A stretch of DNA of 64,000 nucleotides from Pseudomonas viridiflava. Lineage in GTDB: Bacteria > Pseudomonadota > Gammaproteobacteria > Pseudomonadales > Pseudomonadaceae. Below, one piece after another: positions 53,391-61,447 of this stretch; positions within the stretch are counted from its first letter, which is position 1, and each line of letters begins with the position of its first letter. The notes under the pieces were generated by a model that did no database searches, was not told the DNA's origin, and worked only from the letters and a program-made list of their open reading frames with translations. A program made the position numbers and the translations under genes. The stretch is taken from positions 62,001 to 126,000 of the forward strand of contig NZ_UUOC01000008.1 in assembly GCF_900590755.1 (NCBI RefSeq), read 5' to 3'.

Positions 53391-53594
53391 TCAGGGCAGA
53401 TTGTCCGCCAGTTCGACCGGCTGTTCTGATTGGGTTTGCGCGATCCGTTTGTAGACCTCGGCGCGGTGGATTTTGATTTGCCTGGGGGCGGTAATGCCGA
53501 TGCGCACCTGGTTGCCATGCACGGCCAGCACTTGCAGGCTGATTTCATCGCCGATCGAGAACGTCTCGCCAGCTTCACGATTGAGTACCAGCAT
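53391..53594 (-). CDS. CsrA/Rsm-family post-transcriptional regulator, divergent paralogue
   Basis: A 67-residue CsrA-fold protein: [40 protein letters not shown], then AEVYKRIAQ and a tail ([11 protein letters not shown]). The RNA-contacting Arg44 in IHRAEVY and the GNQVRIG core are kept, but the usual LTR start is LNRE and the usual HREE reads HRAE. Canonical RsmA and RsmE are close to MLILTR... and VHREEIYQRI, so this is a third, more divergent family member. It should bind GGA motifs in mRNA leaders, with altered affinity. AAGAGAGC precedes the ATG. Confidence 0.9.
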   Translation of the reverse strand: MLVLNREAGETFSIGDEISLQVLAVHGNQVRIGITAPRQIKIHRAEVYKRIAQTQSEQPVELADNLP

Positions 53595-53741
53595 TTTCTT
53601 GCTCTCTTGTTGTTAACAAGAAAGCAGATTGCATGGCCGATTCTCTGGCATCAATTGGCCAGAGCAAAATCAGTAATGCCCTTCAAGCCCATCGGACAAA
53701 GCTGAAGGACATTTCCTACAAATGACTATGACAAAGCCCAT

Positions 53742-54074
53742 TTACTGAGCCGACCAGCGCGGGCCGAACAGAATGATAGTCGCGCCAATGACACACAGCC
53801 CTGCGCCCAACCAGTCGGAAGTCAGCGGCCTGACCCGCTCGATCATCCCCAACCAGGCAATCGACGCCACCACGTAAATCCCGCCATACGCCGCATAAGC
53901 ACGCCCGGCATAAGCCGCTTCGACTCGGGTCAATAACACCGCAAACAGGGTCAGGCTGATCAACGCCGGAATCACCCAGAGCGCACTCTTGCCCTGACGC
54001 AACCACATCCAGAAGGCGTAACAACCGGCGATCTCGAACAGCGCCGCGAGGAAAAACCACAGGTAATTGAGCAT
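53742..54074 (-). CDS. YnfA/UPF0060 family membrane protein
   Basis: A 110-residue protein with four membrane helices that almost fill the chain: [21 protein letters not shown], then [20 protein letters not shown] and [21 protein letters not shown], ending [18 protein letters not shown]. These match the UPF0060 (YnfA) family, small SMR-like proteins. Transport is assumed but the substrate is not known. The start MLNYLW at 54074 matches the family; longer readings add unrelated residues. Confidence 0.9.
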   Translation of the reverse strand: MLNYLWFFLAALFEIAGCYAFWMWLRQGKSALWVIPALISLTLFAVLLTRVEAAYAGRAYAAYGGIYVVASIAWLGMIERVRPLTSDWLGAGLCVIGATIILFGPRWSAQ

Positions 54075-54152
54075 GGAGGTTTGGCGTCCAGGGTTGCGAT
54101 TGAAGGCGGCAACCCTAGCAGAAAAGCGAAATGCGAGCCTCTGCAAAACCCC

Positions 54153-54241
54153 TGTGGGAGCGGTGCTTGCCCGCGATAAGGGCACCTTGGTCTATCAGGC
54201 AAACCGAGGTGTTCTTATCGTGGGCAAGCACCGCTCCCACA
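54153..54241. repeat. REP doublet (TGTGGGAGCGGTGCTTGCCC family)
   Basis: Inverted arms TGTGGGAGCGGTGCTTGCCC plus GCGATAAG; the right arm has one change (GTGGGCAAGC). Confidence 0.88.
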
Positions 54242-54269
54242 AGGATGAGTCTACCCAAGCATTTTATCC

Positions 54270-55079
54270 CTACCCCTGCCGCGCCTTGGCCCGCATCTTC
54301 TCGCACATATTGGCCATTTCGTCATAAAGCGCCTGGGGGGTTTTCTGTTTCAACTGCCAGGCCATCCGTCCCTGTTCATGGGGCAGGATCATGAATTCGC
54401 CTTCAGCGACATGGTCGTAGATGTACTCGGCAACCTGCGTCGCGGTGATCGGCGAGCTTTCCAGCAGCTTGCCCACCTGAGCCTTCATCGCCGGTGTCGG
54501 GCCACGGAACGAGTCCAGCAGGTTGGTCTGGAAGAACGACGGGCAAACCACATGCACCGAGATCTGCTGCTCGCGCAATTCAACCAGCAGACTTTCCGAG
54601 AGCGCCACCACGCCAGCCTTCGCGACGTTGTAGTTGCTCATGGCCGGACCTTGCATCAACGCAGCCATGGAAGCGATGTTGATGATCTTGCCTTTGCTGG
54701 CTTCAAGCATCGGCAGGAACGCTTTGCAGCCCTTGACTACGCCCATCAGGTTGATCGCGATCTGCCAATCCCAGTCTTCCAGCGACAGCTCGCTGAAAAA
54801 ACCACCCGACGCCACGCCCGCATTATTGACGATGATATCGATGCCGCCGAACTTCTCTTCACAGGCCTGAGCAAAAGCCGTCAGTTGGCTGTAATCCCGC
54901 ACATCACAGCGCTGGACGAAACCCTCGCCCCCCGCTTCGCGCACCAGCTTGAGGGTTTCCTGCAAACCGACGTCGTTGACGTCAGACAACGCCAGGCGCC
55001 AGCCTTCACGGGCCCAGCGCAGTGCGATTTCGCGACCCAGACCAGAACCTGCGCCGGTGATCATGATGCGATTTTGCAT
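54270..55079 (-). CDS. Short-chain dehydrogenase/reductase (SDR family)
   Basis: A 269-residue classical SDR. The cofactor loop TGAGSGLGREIA is at about residues 8-19, NNAGVASGG near 86, and the catalytic Ser/Tyr/Lys set includes YNVAK at about 155-159. An Asp after the second strand (ALSDVND) suggests NAD(H), although this is a weak guide. The C-terminal part (YIYDHVAEGEFMILPHEQGR) is that of the SDR group annotated in Pseudomonas next to lipid or aldehyde metabolism; the substrate is unknown. Confidence 0.9.
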   Translation of the reverse strand: MQNRIMITGAGSGLGREIALRWAREGWRLALSDVNDVGLQETLKLVREAGGEGFVQRCDVRDYSQLTAFAQACEEKFGGIDIIVNNAGVASGGFFSELSLEDWDWQIAINLMGVVKGCKAFLPMLEASKGKIINIASMAALMQGPAMSNYNVAKAGVVALSESLLVELREQQISVHVVCPSFFQTNLLDSFRGPTPAMKAQVGKLLESSPITATQVAEYIYDHVAEGEFMILPHEQGRMAWQLKQKTPQALYDEMANMCEKMRAKARQG

Positions 55080-55411
55080 AGGGAAACGCCTTGTCGTTAC
55101 GGGGATTGAGCCTGAGTGTAACCACTGATTTCACCGATTCGATCCACCATCAGGGCGCTGAATGACCCAGGCAAACCTGCGCATTACGTCCTGATTACAT
55201 CAATAACTACGCAAACAATTACCGAACACTAAAGTTCAACTTGAATTCGCTAAACATGAACCTTTAACTAAATGTAAAAATTATCGTTCAGCCTACGGAT
55301 TTTTTCAGAATGCCCAGAGTCGGATGTTTCAAGCAGCACAAACTTTAAGCCACTCCGGTAGAAGCTTGAACTGTTGTAGCCATTAACCAAGAACCAAAGA
55401 AGGAACTCGTC
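55080..55411. other. AT-rich gene-free gap
   Basis: No gene seen. The segment 55190-55290 is AT-rich and should contain the promoter of the DUF3309 gene. No clear operator or hairpin. Confidence 0.5.
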
Positions 55412-55570
55412 ATGGGCATCGGCACAATTCTTATCATTATCCTGATCCTGCTGCTGGTCGGCGGCCTGCCAGTCTTCCCGCACTCGCGCAGCTGGGGCTA
55501 CGGTCCATCGGGGATCATCGGTACGATTCTGGTGATTCTGTTGATACTGGTATTGCTGGGCCGGATATAA
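55412..55570 (+). CDS. DUF3309-like hydrophobic mini-protein
   Basis: A 52-residue protein, MGIGTILIIILILLLVGGLP at the start, then VFPHSRSWGYGPSGIIG and a second hydrophobic run ending LVLLGRI. Two short membrane segments are split by a Trp-Gly-Tyr-Gly hinge, the DUF3309 pattern. Such genes are often stress-induced in Pseudomonas, function unknown. AAGGAAC is seven bases before ATG, and a perfect terminator follows 22 bases after the stop, so it is a real transcription unit despite its size. Confidence 0.85.
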   Translation: MGIGTILIIILILLLVGGLPVFPHSRSWGYGPSGIIGTILVILLILVLLGRI

Positions 55571-55592
55571 ATTCCCGTACGGCATAACCTGA

Positions 55593-55619
55593 AGCCCCGC
55601 TTATTAAGCGGGGCTTTTT
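55593..55619 (+). terminator. Rho-independent terminator of the DUF3309 gene
   Basis: Perfect eight-base stem AGCCCCGC/GCGGGGCT with loop TTATTAA, then TTTTTA. Confidence 0.92.
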
Positions 55620-55657
55620 ATTGGGTTGGTACTCGTCATTTGAGTTCACCCTAACCC

Positions 55658-55778
55658 TGTAGGAGCGACCGGGGTGGCGCTCCACCTTGCTCGCGATAGC
55701 GTCAGGTCAGGCAATGATTTATTGACAGATAAACTGCTATCGCGAGCAAGGTGGAGCGCCACCCCGGTCGCTCCTACA
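55658..55778. repeat. Long near-perfect palindromic REP element
   Basis: Two inverted arms of about 43 bases, TGTAGGAGCGACCGGGGTGG then CGCTCCACCTTGCTCGCGAT plus AG, around a centre of about 35 bases. The arms match almost exactly. The arm is a TGCTCGCGA-type REP with an extra GACCGGGGTGGCGCTCCACC inserted after TGTAGGAGC. Confidence 0.9.
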
Positions 55779-55817
55779 GTTCTTCGTATGAGTGAAGAAA
55801 ACCGGATTTACAGGAAT

Positions 55818-55852
55818 AAAAAAAGCAGCCCGAAGGCTGCTTTCTTTTTGCA
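55818..55852 (-). terminator. Rho-independent terminator of actP
   Basis: Read on the minus strand: AAAGCAGCC, TTC, GGGCTGCTT then seven T, 12 bases after the actP stop. Confidence 0.9.
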
Positions 55853-55863
55853 ACGACTAACTC

Positions 55864-57522
55864 TTAGTGAGACACCGCACCGCTGGCACCCAGGCCAGTC
55901 TGAGAGCGGACGAACTGCGGGTAGAACAACGCACGCTCGCCTTCTGCCGCTTTCGATTTGTCGGTGATGGAGAAGAACCAGATACCCACGAATGCGATGG
56001 CGATGGAGAACAGCGCCGGGTATTCGTAAGGGAAGATGGCTTTTTCGTGATGCAGGATCGACACCCAGATGGTCGGGCCGAGGATCATCAACACCACCGC
56101 GCTGATCAAGCCCATCCAGCCGCCGATCATGGCGCCACGGGTAGTCAGGTTTTTCCAGTACATGGAAAGCAGCAGCACAGGGAAGTTACAGCTCGCCGCG
56201 ATGGAGAACGCCAGGCCCACCATGAACGCGATGTTCTGGCTTTCGAAGGCGATACCCAACAGGATTGCCACGATTGCCAGCGCAATGGTGGTGATCTTCG
56301 ACACGCGAATCTCATCTTTCTCGTTGGCCTTGCCCGCTTTGATTACGCTGGCATAAAGGTCATGAGAAACCGCCGAAGCACCGGCCAGGGTCAGACCGGC
56401 AACCACTGCCAGAATGGTGGCGAAAGCGACTGCCGAGATGAAGCCCAGGAACAGACTGCCGCCCACTGCATCGGCAAGGTGCACCGCTGCCATGTTGTTA
56501 CCACCCAACAGCGCACCTGCCGCGTCCTTGAACGCCGGGTTGGTGCTGACCAAAAGAATCGCGCCGAAGCCGATGATGAAGGTCAGGATGTAGAAGTAAC
56601 CGATGAAGCCAGTGGCGTAGAGCACCGACTTGCGGGCTTCCTTGGCGTCGCTCACGGTGAAGAAGCGCATCAGGATGTGTGGCAGACCGGCGGTACCGAA
56701 CATCAGTGCCAGGCCCAGAGAGAACGCCGAAATCGGATCTTTCACCAGACCGCCCGGGCTCATGATCGCTTCACCTTTAGGGTGAACCTTGACCGCCTCG
56801 GAGAACAGCATGTTGAAGTCGAAGTTGACGTGTTTCATGACCATCAGCGCCATGAACGACGCACCGGACAACAGCATCACCGCCTTGATGATCTGTACCC
56901 AGGTGGTGGCCAGCATGCCGCCGAACAGCACATACAGGCACATCAGGATACCGACCAGCACCACGGCAACCGCGTAATCCAGGCCGAATAACAGCTGGAT
57001 CAGTTTGCCGGCGCCGACCATCTGCGCAATCAGATAAAACGCCACCACCACCAGCGAACCGCAGGCGGACAGGGTGCGAATTTCTTTTTGCTTGAGGCGA
57101 TACGAAGCCACGTCAGCGAAGGTGTATTTACCCAGGTTACGCAGGCGTTCGGCGATCAGGAACAGAATGATCGGCCAACCCACCAGGAAGCCGATCGAGT
57201 AGATCAGGCCGTCGTAGCCGGAGGTGTACACCAGCGCGGAAATCCCCAGGAAGGAGGCTGCCGACATGTAGTCACCGGCAATGGCCAGACCGTTCTGGAA
57301 ACCGGTGATCTTGCCGCCCGCCGAGTAGTAGTCCGATGCGGTTTTGTTTTTCTTCGATGCCCAGTACGTGATGTAGAGGGTGAAGGCCACGAACACGACG
57401 AACATGACGATCGCCGATGTGTTCAGGGGTTGTTTCTGCACAGCGCCGGTCAACGCGTCTGCCGCCCAGAGGGTCGGCGCGAAGGCGGCCAGGCCGAATG
57501 CTGCAAAGAGGCGCCGGATCAT
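55864..57522 (-). CDS. actP: Cation/acetate symporter ActP
   Basis: A 552-residue sodium:solute symporter (SSF) with about 13 helices after a signal-like first segment ([16 protein letters not shown]). SSF marks: [30 protein letters not shown] near residues 65-95, and [25 protein letters not shown] near 275-300. It takes up acetate and related short-chain acids. It overlaps the DUF485 gene by 4 bases, the standard yjcH-actP pair. The acs gene, often the first gene of this operon, is not in the window. Confidence 0.94.
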   Translation of the reverse strand: MIRRLFAAFGLAAFAPTLWAADALTGAVQKQPLNTSAIVMFVVFVAFTLYITYWASKKNKTASDYYSAGGKITGFQNGLAIAGDYMSAASFLGISALVYTSGYDGLIYSIGFLVGWPIILFLIAERLRNLGKYTFADVASYRLKQKEIRTLSACGSLVVVAFYLIAQMVGAGKLIQLLFGLDYAVAVVLVGILMCLYVLFGGMLATTWVQIIKAVMLLSGASFMALMVMKHVNFDFNMLFSEAVKVHPKGEAIMSPGGLVKDPISAFSLGLALMFGTAGLPHILMRFFTVSDAKEARKSVLYATGFIGYFYILTFIIGFGAILLVSTNPAFKDAAGALLGGNNMAAVHLADAVGGSLFLGFISAVAFATILAVVAGLTLAGASAVSHDLYASVIKAGKANEKDEIRVSKITTIALAIVAILLGIAFESQNIAFMVGLAFSIAASCNFPVLLLSMYWKNLTTRGAMIGGWMGLISAVVLMILGPTIWVSILHHEKAIFPYEYPALFSIAIAFVGIWFFSITDKSKAAEGERALFYPQFVRSQTGLGASGAVSH

Positions 57523-57830
57523 TGTTGCGCCTCCTTCAGGATGGCGTTGTTCAGGTCATCGAATTCACCGTTGGCACGGCGAACATAGATGGCGGTGAGC
57601 ACGAACGCAGACAGGATCAGACCGACCCCGATCGGCATTCCCCAGGTAATGGTCGAAGTCGGGCTCAGTTTGGCGCCCAGAATATGAGGGCCATAAGCGA
57701 TCAAAAGGATAAAAGCGGCATAAAGCCCGAGCATGATCGCCGAAAGAATCCAGGCGAAACGCTCCCTTTTGGATACCAGCTCCTTGAAACGGGGGCTGTT
57801 TTGAATCGAGAGGTAAATGCTGTCGTTCAT
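57519..57830 (-). CDS. yjcH: DUF485 inner-membrane protein (YjcH)
   Basis: A 103-residue protein with two membrane helices: [22 protein letters not shown] (about residues 24-45) and [28 protein letters not shown] (about 58-86), with the DUF485 start [16 protein letters not shown]. It sits immediately before actP (ATGA overlap) and probably assists it. Confidence 0.93.
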   Translation of the reverse strand: MNDSIYLSIQNSPRFKELVSKRERFAWILSAIMLGLYAAFILLIAYGPHILGAKLSPTSTITWGMPIGVGLILSAFVLTAIYVRRANGEFDDLNNAILKEAQQ

Positions 57831-57980
57831 TGTTTTTGTCCTCGCAGCACAGATGAGATGTTACGCATTCCACTTTAGTCCGCTTCGGCGACTGCTCCAG
57901 ACGACCTTAGTATTAGAACGACATTAGTCGAGAGTGGGGGGATGTGCATCACAGGCTGGCAAATCCTTATGGGTGACGAA

Positions 57981-58085
57981 GTGGGACCGGCTTCAGCCGG
58001 GAAGACGGCATTTCTGGCGACGCATATGCAGCGCATGCCCCGGCCTCTTCCCGGCTAAAGCGGAGCGCCGCCCGGCCGGTCCCAC
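57981..58085. repeat. REP doublet with inserted arm (GTGGGACCGGCTTCAGCCGG family)
   Basis: The left arm GTGGGACCGGCTTCAGCCGG is normal. The right arm reads GGCTAAAGCGGAGCGCCGCC then CGGCCGGTCCCAC: the hairpin is widened by GGAGCGCCGCCCG. Unit 2 of the tandem array at 34805 carries almost the same insertion in reverse complement. Confidence 0.88.
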
Positions 58086-58131
58086 CACATCGCGCCAATA
58101 TTGAGATCTCCTAAACCCTATCGCGGCCCAC

Positions 58132-58163
58132 AAAAAAACCGCCCGGTCGTTAAACCGGGCGGT
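58132..58163 (-). terminator. Rho-independent terminator of the betaine-binding protein gene
   Basis: Ten-base stem ACCGCCCGGT/ACCGGGCGGT with a six-base loop; on the minus strand it is followed by seven T. Confidence 0.92.
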
Positions 58164-58189
58164 TTCGGGTGGAGCGTTAAAGGGCCGAG

Positions 58190-59038
58190 TTATTTACCCG
58201 TCCACTCTTTTACGCGATCAGGGTGCTTGGCAACCCAATCCTTGGCAGCCGCTTCAGGCTTGGCGCCGTCCTGGATGGCCAGCATCACTTCGCCGATTTC
58301 ATCCTTGGAAGCCCACTGGAACTTCTTCAGGAATTCCACGACTTCAGGAGCCTTGGTCGCCAGCTCTTTGCTGCCGACGCTGTCCACGGTTTCCGCTGCG
58401 CCGTAGACACCTTTTGGATCTTCCAGGAACTTCAGCTTCCATTTAGCGAACATCCAGTGTGGCACCCAGCCGGTCACTGCGATGGATTGCTGCTTTGGAT
58501 AAGCCCGGGTCAGCTCGGCAATCATGCCGGCGCCGGAACTGGCTTGCAGTTTGTAGCCATCCAGACCGTAGTCCTTGATGGCCTGTTCAGTTTTGATCAT
58601 CACGCCCGAACCGGCATCGATACCAACAATCTTCTTCTTGAAGGACTCGTCAGTCTTGAGGTCTTCGATACTGTTGGCTTTCACGTAGTCAGGTACGATC
58701 AGGCCGATCTTGGCGTCCTTGAAGTTGGCGCCGTAGTTGACGACGTTATCTTTGTTCTTGGCCAGGTATTCACCGTGAGTCACCGGCAGCCAGGCCGAGA
58801 GCATCATGTCCAGTTTGCCGGTCGCAACGCCCTGCCACATGATCCCGGCCGCAACCGCCTGGAGTTTCACGTCGTAACCCAGCTTTTCCTTGATCACTAT
58901 TGCCGCAACGTTCGTGGTGGCAACGCTATCGGACCAACCGTCGACATAGCCAATGCTCACTTCTTTGGCTGAGGCCAGCGTAGAACTGACAGCAAGGGCC
59001 AGCGCAGCACCCACGCCCAGGATTTTTCGCATCTTCAT
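58190..59038 (-). CDS. Glycine betaine/choline-type ABC substrate-binding protein
   Basis: A 282-residue periplasmic OpuAC-family protein with a 24-residue signal peptide (cleavage at ASA). The mature part has VSIGYVDGWSDSVATTNVAA, MMLSAWLPVTHGEYL, GIDAGSGVMIKTEQAI and VTGWVPHWMFAKWKLKFLED, whose Trp residues form the quaternary-amine cage. It could be CaiX, CbcX or BetX; these orphan binding proteins feed the shared CbcWV permease. No permease or ATPase lies nearby, which fits an orphan. GGGGAAG precedes the ATG. Confidence 0.88.
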   Translation of the reverse strand: MKMRKILGVGAALALAVSSTLASAKEVSIGYVDGWSDSVATTNVAAIVIKEKLGYDVKLQAVAAGIMWQGVATGKLDMMLSAWLPVTHGEYLAKNKDNVVNYGANFKDAKIGLIVPDYVKANSIEDLKTDESFKKKIVGIDAGSGVMIKTEQAIKDYGLDGYKLQASSGAGMIAELTRAYPKQQSIAVTGWVPHWMFAKWKLKFLEDPKGVYGAAETVDSVGSKELATKAPEVVEFLKKFQWASKDEIGEVMLAIQDGAKPEAAAKDWVAKHPDRVKEWTGK

Positions 59039-59325
59039 CGTTACTTCCCCGGTAGTCTCGCGCCCGACAAGGGTCAGGCATCGTTAACGTTCTTATAAAG
59101 ACCGCAGTCCGCGCGCACTGCCAAAGCACTGCGCACTTTTTCACGCCTCACTTGCTCAGCGGAACCAGACCTGCACCGCGTGCCCTTTGATCATCAACCT
59201 GCTCAGCAATCAGACATGCTCTGTCAGCGACCTCAAGACACGGAGAAACGACATCAGCGCGCCATCAACGACAACCTTGTCGTAAAACGCCAGGGCCGGA
59301 GGTTGGCTGACAAGGGAACACATTG

Positions 59326-59366
59326 TGTTACCTCTCTGCGGTAAACCTGTTCCTGGGCGGGTAACA
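59326..59366 (+). promoter_or_regulatory. Putative CbrB upstream activating sites
   Basis: TGTTAC (59326-59331), GTAAAC (59341-59346), TGTTCC (59348-59353) and GTAACA (59361-59366): two interleaved dyads of the TGTTAC...GTAACA type known for CbrB at crcZ promoters. They lie about 75-110 bases ahead of a sigma-54 promoter. Spacing differs from a single perfect site. Confidence 0.6.
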
Positions 59367-59438
59367 CGGAAACAGATGACGCTTGGGCTTCGCTGACAGA
59401 AATCACCAACCTATTGATTCATAACGATTTTTAAAAGT

Positions 59439-59455
59439 TGGCACAGCTCCTGCTA
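59439..59455 (+). promoter_or_regulatory. Sigma-54 (-24/-12) promoter
   Basis: TTGGCACAGCTCCTGCTA: the -24 TGGCAC and -12 CTGC elements are placed with GG and GC exactly 12 bases apart, as sigma-54 needs. The expected start of transcription is around 59464-59467. Confidence 0.75.
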
Positions 59456-59464
59456 TATCTCCTG

Positions 59465-59836
59465 CATAACAAGAACAACATGCAGCAAACCCAATAAGAA
59501 CAAGACGTACCGGCTCTGACATAACAAAAACAAAGGCACAGAGACGCAGCTAACAGATTTTTTTGGAGTGGATCAGCTTTACAGAGGCTTCCCCGGAACC
59601 TCGCAACCGGACAGAGAACAATAAAACTACCTTCAGGTAGCTCCCGTACTGGTTGGATCGCAAGATCAAAGCGAGTCAGCGCTCAAAAAAATACGTTTGC
59701 TCTTGACCCCGGTTGGGGGTCGAACAAGAACGCAGTAAAGGGATCGGTCGCCAAAAACAACAACAGGCCACCCTAGAACAATAAAAATAGAGCACGTAAG
59801 ACGATTGAAAAGGGGAGCCTCGGCTCCCCTTTTTGC
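59465..59836 (+). ncRNA. Putative Crc/Hfq-sequestering small RNA (CrcX/CrcY type)
   Basis: About 370 bases with at least seven A-rich AAnAAnAA blocks: AACAAGAACAAC, AATAAGAACAAG, AACAAAAACAAAG, GAACAATAAAAC, GAACAAGAACG, AAAAACAACAACAGG and GAACAATAAAAATAG, separated by small hairpins such as CTACCTTCAGGTAG and GACCCCGGTTGGGGGTC. CrcZ-family RNAs carry such motifs and titrate Hfq-Crc off catabolite-repressed mRNAs. The sigma-54 promoter, CbrB-like sites and terminator support this. crcZ itself usually lies between cbrB and pcnB, which are absent here, so CrcX or CrcY is more likely. No protein gene fits the segment. Confidence 0.72.
59811..59835 (+). terminator. Rho-independent terminator of the putative sRNA
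   Basis: Perfect stem AGGGGAGCC/GGCTCCCCT with a two-base TC centre, followed by TTTTT. Confidence 0.92.
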
Positions 59837-59860
59837 TGTGCGTGACAAATGACTTAAATC

Positions 59861-59949
59861 TGTAGGAGTGAGCTTGCTCGCGATGGCGTCATGTCAGACG
59901 ACGATTTACGTTCAGACAGACCGCTATCGCGAGCAAGCTCACTCCTACA
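59861..59949. repeat. REP doublet (TGTAGGAGTGAGCTTGCTCG family)
   Basis: Perfect inverted arms TGTAGGAGTGAGCTTGCTCG plus CGAT around about 40 bases, just past the sRNA terminator. Confidence 0.9.
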
Positions 59950-60148
59950 GAGGTAGGTGCCCTATTGAATCCCGCCCATACATTCCATAAACGACAAAAA
60001 AGCACAGCATTACGCTCTTGACGCCAGAGAACGTGTATTGTCTCGGACTATTTACAACGGGTTTAGCTGTTTGTAGGGCACTTTGGCACTACAGCGACGG
60101 TCATAGCCCGCGTACCTCATCAGCACTTCTTTCCCAAGGGATCTAGTC

Positions 60149-61447
60149 ATGCTCCGTTTCCTGCGCTTTGCTGCCGTTATTGGCGGCCTCTGTTTGAGTG
60201 CGTCCGCTATGGCGGTCAACGTTGACCCCGCCACCTATGGCTTCCCTTTAAAGAACCCCTTCGAAGCGACCATCGCCACTACACCTCCCGACATGCGCCC
60301 GGAGCTGCCAGCCGACGACGACATCGATCAGGACGATTACACCCTGAATCTGCGCCCGGAGCGTGAGTTCACCCTGCCGGACAACTTCTGGGCCGTTAAA
60401 AAGCTGCGTTATCGTCTGGCCAAGCAAGATAAGCCAGCACCGCTGATCTTCCTGATCGCGGGCACCGGCGCGCCGTATAACAGCACCATCAACGAATTCC
60501 TCAAGAAGTTGTACTACGGCGCGGGTTACAACGTCGTACAGCTGTCGTCGCCGACCAGCTATGACTTCATGAGTTCGGCATCGCGCTTCGCCACACCGGG
60601 TATTTCGACCGAAGATGCCGAAGACCTTTACCGGGTCATGCAAGCAGTGCGCGCGCAACAGGCTGATCTGAAAGTCACCGACTACTACCTGACCGGTTAT
60701 AGCCTGGGTGCGCTGAACGCTGCGTTTGTCGCTCGCCTGGACGAGACCCGTCGCAGCTTCAACTTCAAGAAAGTGTTGCTGCTCAACCCGCCGGTCAATC
60801 TGTACACGTCGATTTCCAACCTCGACAAACTGGTGCAGACCAACGTCAAAGGCATCGACAACAGCACCACATTCTATGAACTGGTATTGGCCAAGCTGAC
60901 TCGCTACTTCCGTCAGAAAGGTTACATCGACCTCAACGACGCCCTGCTGTATGACTTCCAGCAATCCAAACAGCACCTGACCAACGAACAGATGGCGATG
61001 CTGATTGGTACGTCGTTCCGCTTCTCGTCGGCTGACATCGCGTTCACTTCGGACCTGATCAACCGTCGCGGTCTGATCACCCCGCCGAAATTCCCGATCA
61101 CCGAAGGCACCAGCCTGTCGCCGTTCCTGCGTCGCGCGCTGCAATGTGACTTCGATTGCTACCTGACCGAACAAGTCATCCCGATGTGGCGCGCCCGCAC
61201 CGACGGTGGCAGCCTATTGCAGCTGGTGGATCAAGTGAGCCTGTACGCGCTCAAGGATTACCTGCACGACAGCAAGAAAATCTCGGTCATGCACAACGCC
61301 GACGACGTGATTCTGGGCGCTGGCGACCTGGGCTTCCTGCGCAAGACCTTTGGCGATCGCCTGACCGTTTACCCTTACGGCGGCCATTGCGGCAACATCA
61401 ATTACCGCGTCAACAGCGACGCCATGCTGGAGTTCTTCCGTGGCTAA
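60149..61447 (+). CDS. Periplasmic alpha/beta-hydrolase-fold protein
   Basis: A 432-residue exported protein with a signal peptide of 22 residues (cleavage after AMA). It has LIFLIAGTGAPYNSTINEFLKKL (oxyanion region, about residues 105-127) and a nucleophile elbow GYSLGA with Ser185. Near the end come VMHNADDVILGAGDLGFL and YGGHCGNINY, offering the acid and His. It looks like a serine esterase or thioesterase of unknown substrate. Its 3' end overlaps mlaA by eight bases, so it is likely linked to outer-membrane lipid handling. Two Cys in CDFDCYL may form a disulfide. Confidence 0.8.
   Translation: MLRFLRFAAVIGGLCLSASAMAVNVDPATYGFPLKNPFEATIATTPPDMRPELPADDDIDQDDYTLNLRPEREFTLPDNFWAVKKLRYRLAKQDKPAPLIFLIAGTGAPYNSTINEFLKKLYYGAGYNVVQLSSPTSYDFMSSASRFATPGISTEDAEDLYRVMQAVRAQQADLKVTDYYLTGYSLGALNAAFVARLDETRRSFNFKKVLLLNPPVNLYTSISNLDKLVQTNVKGIDNSTTFYELVLAKLTRYFRQKGYIDLNDALLYDFQQSKQHLTNEQMAMLIGTSFRFSSADIAFTSDLINRRGLITPPKFPITEGTSLSPFLRRALQCDFDCYLTEQVIPMWRARTDGGSLLQLVDQVSLYALKDYLHDSKKISVMHNADDVILGAGDLGFLRKTFGDRLTVYPYGGHCGNINYRVNSDAMLEFFRG

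Larger units (their letters stand above)
57831..58189. other. Gap with REP doublet and terminator
   Basis: No gene. Contains the promoter side of yjcH-actP, a variant REP doublet (57981-58085) and the terminator of the betaine-binding protein gene. Confidence 0.75.
59039..60148. other. 1.1 kb gap without protein genes, containing a putative sRNA gene
   Basis: 59039-59325 shows nothing clear. 59326-59366 holds CbrB-like half-sites, 59439-59455 a sigma-54 promoter, 59465-59836 a putative Crc-sequestering sRNA, 59861-59949 a REP doublet. The last 200 bases form the leader of the hydrolase gene. Confidence 0.7.

Noticed and set aside
55867..56991. 374-codon open frame opposite actP
   Set aside because: It is His/Gln/Asp-rich and antisense to a complete SSF transporter, typical of shadow frames.
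59666..59848. 60-codon open frame on the minus strand inside the putative sRNA
   Set aside because: No ribosome site or known family; the AAnAAnAA motifs, promoter and terminator explain the segment better.
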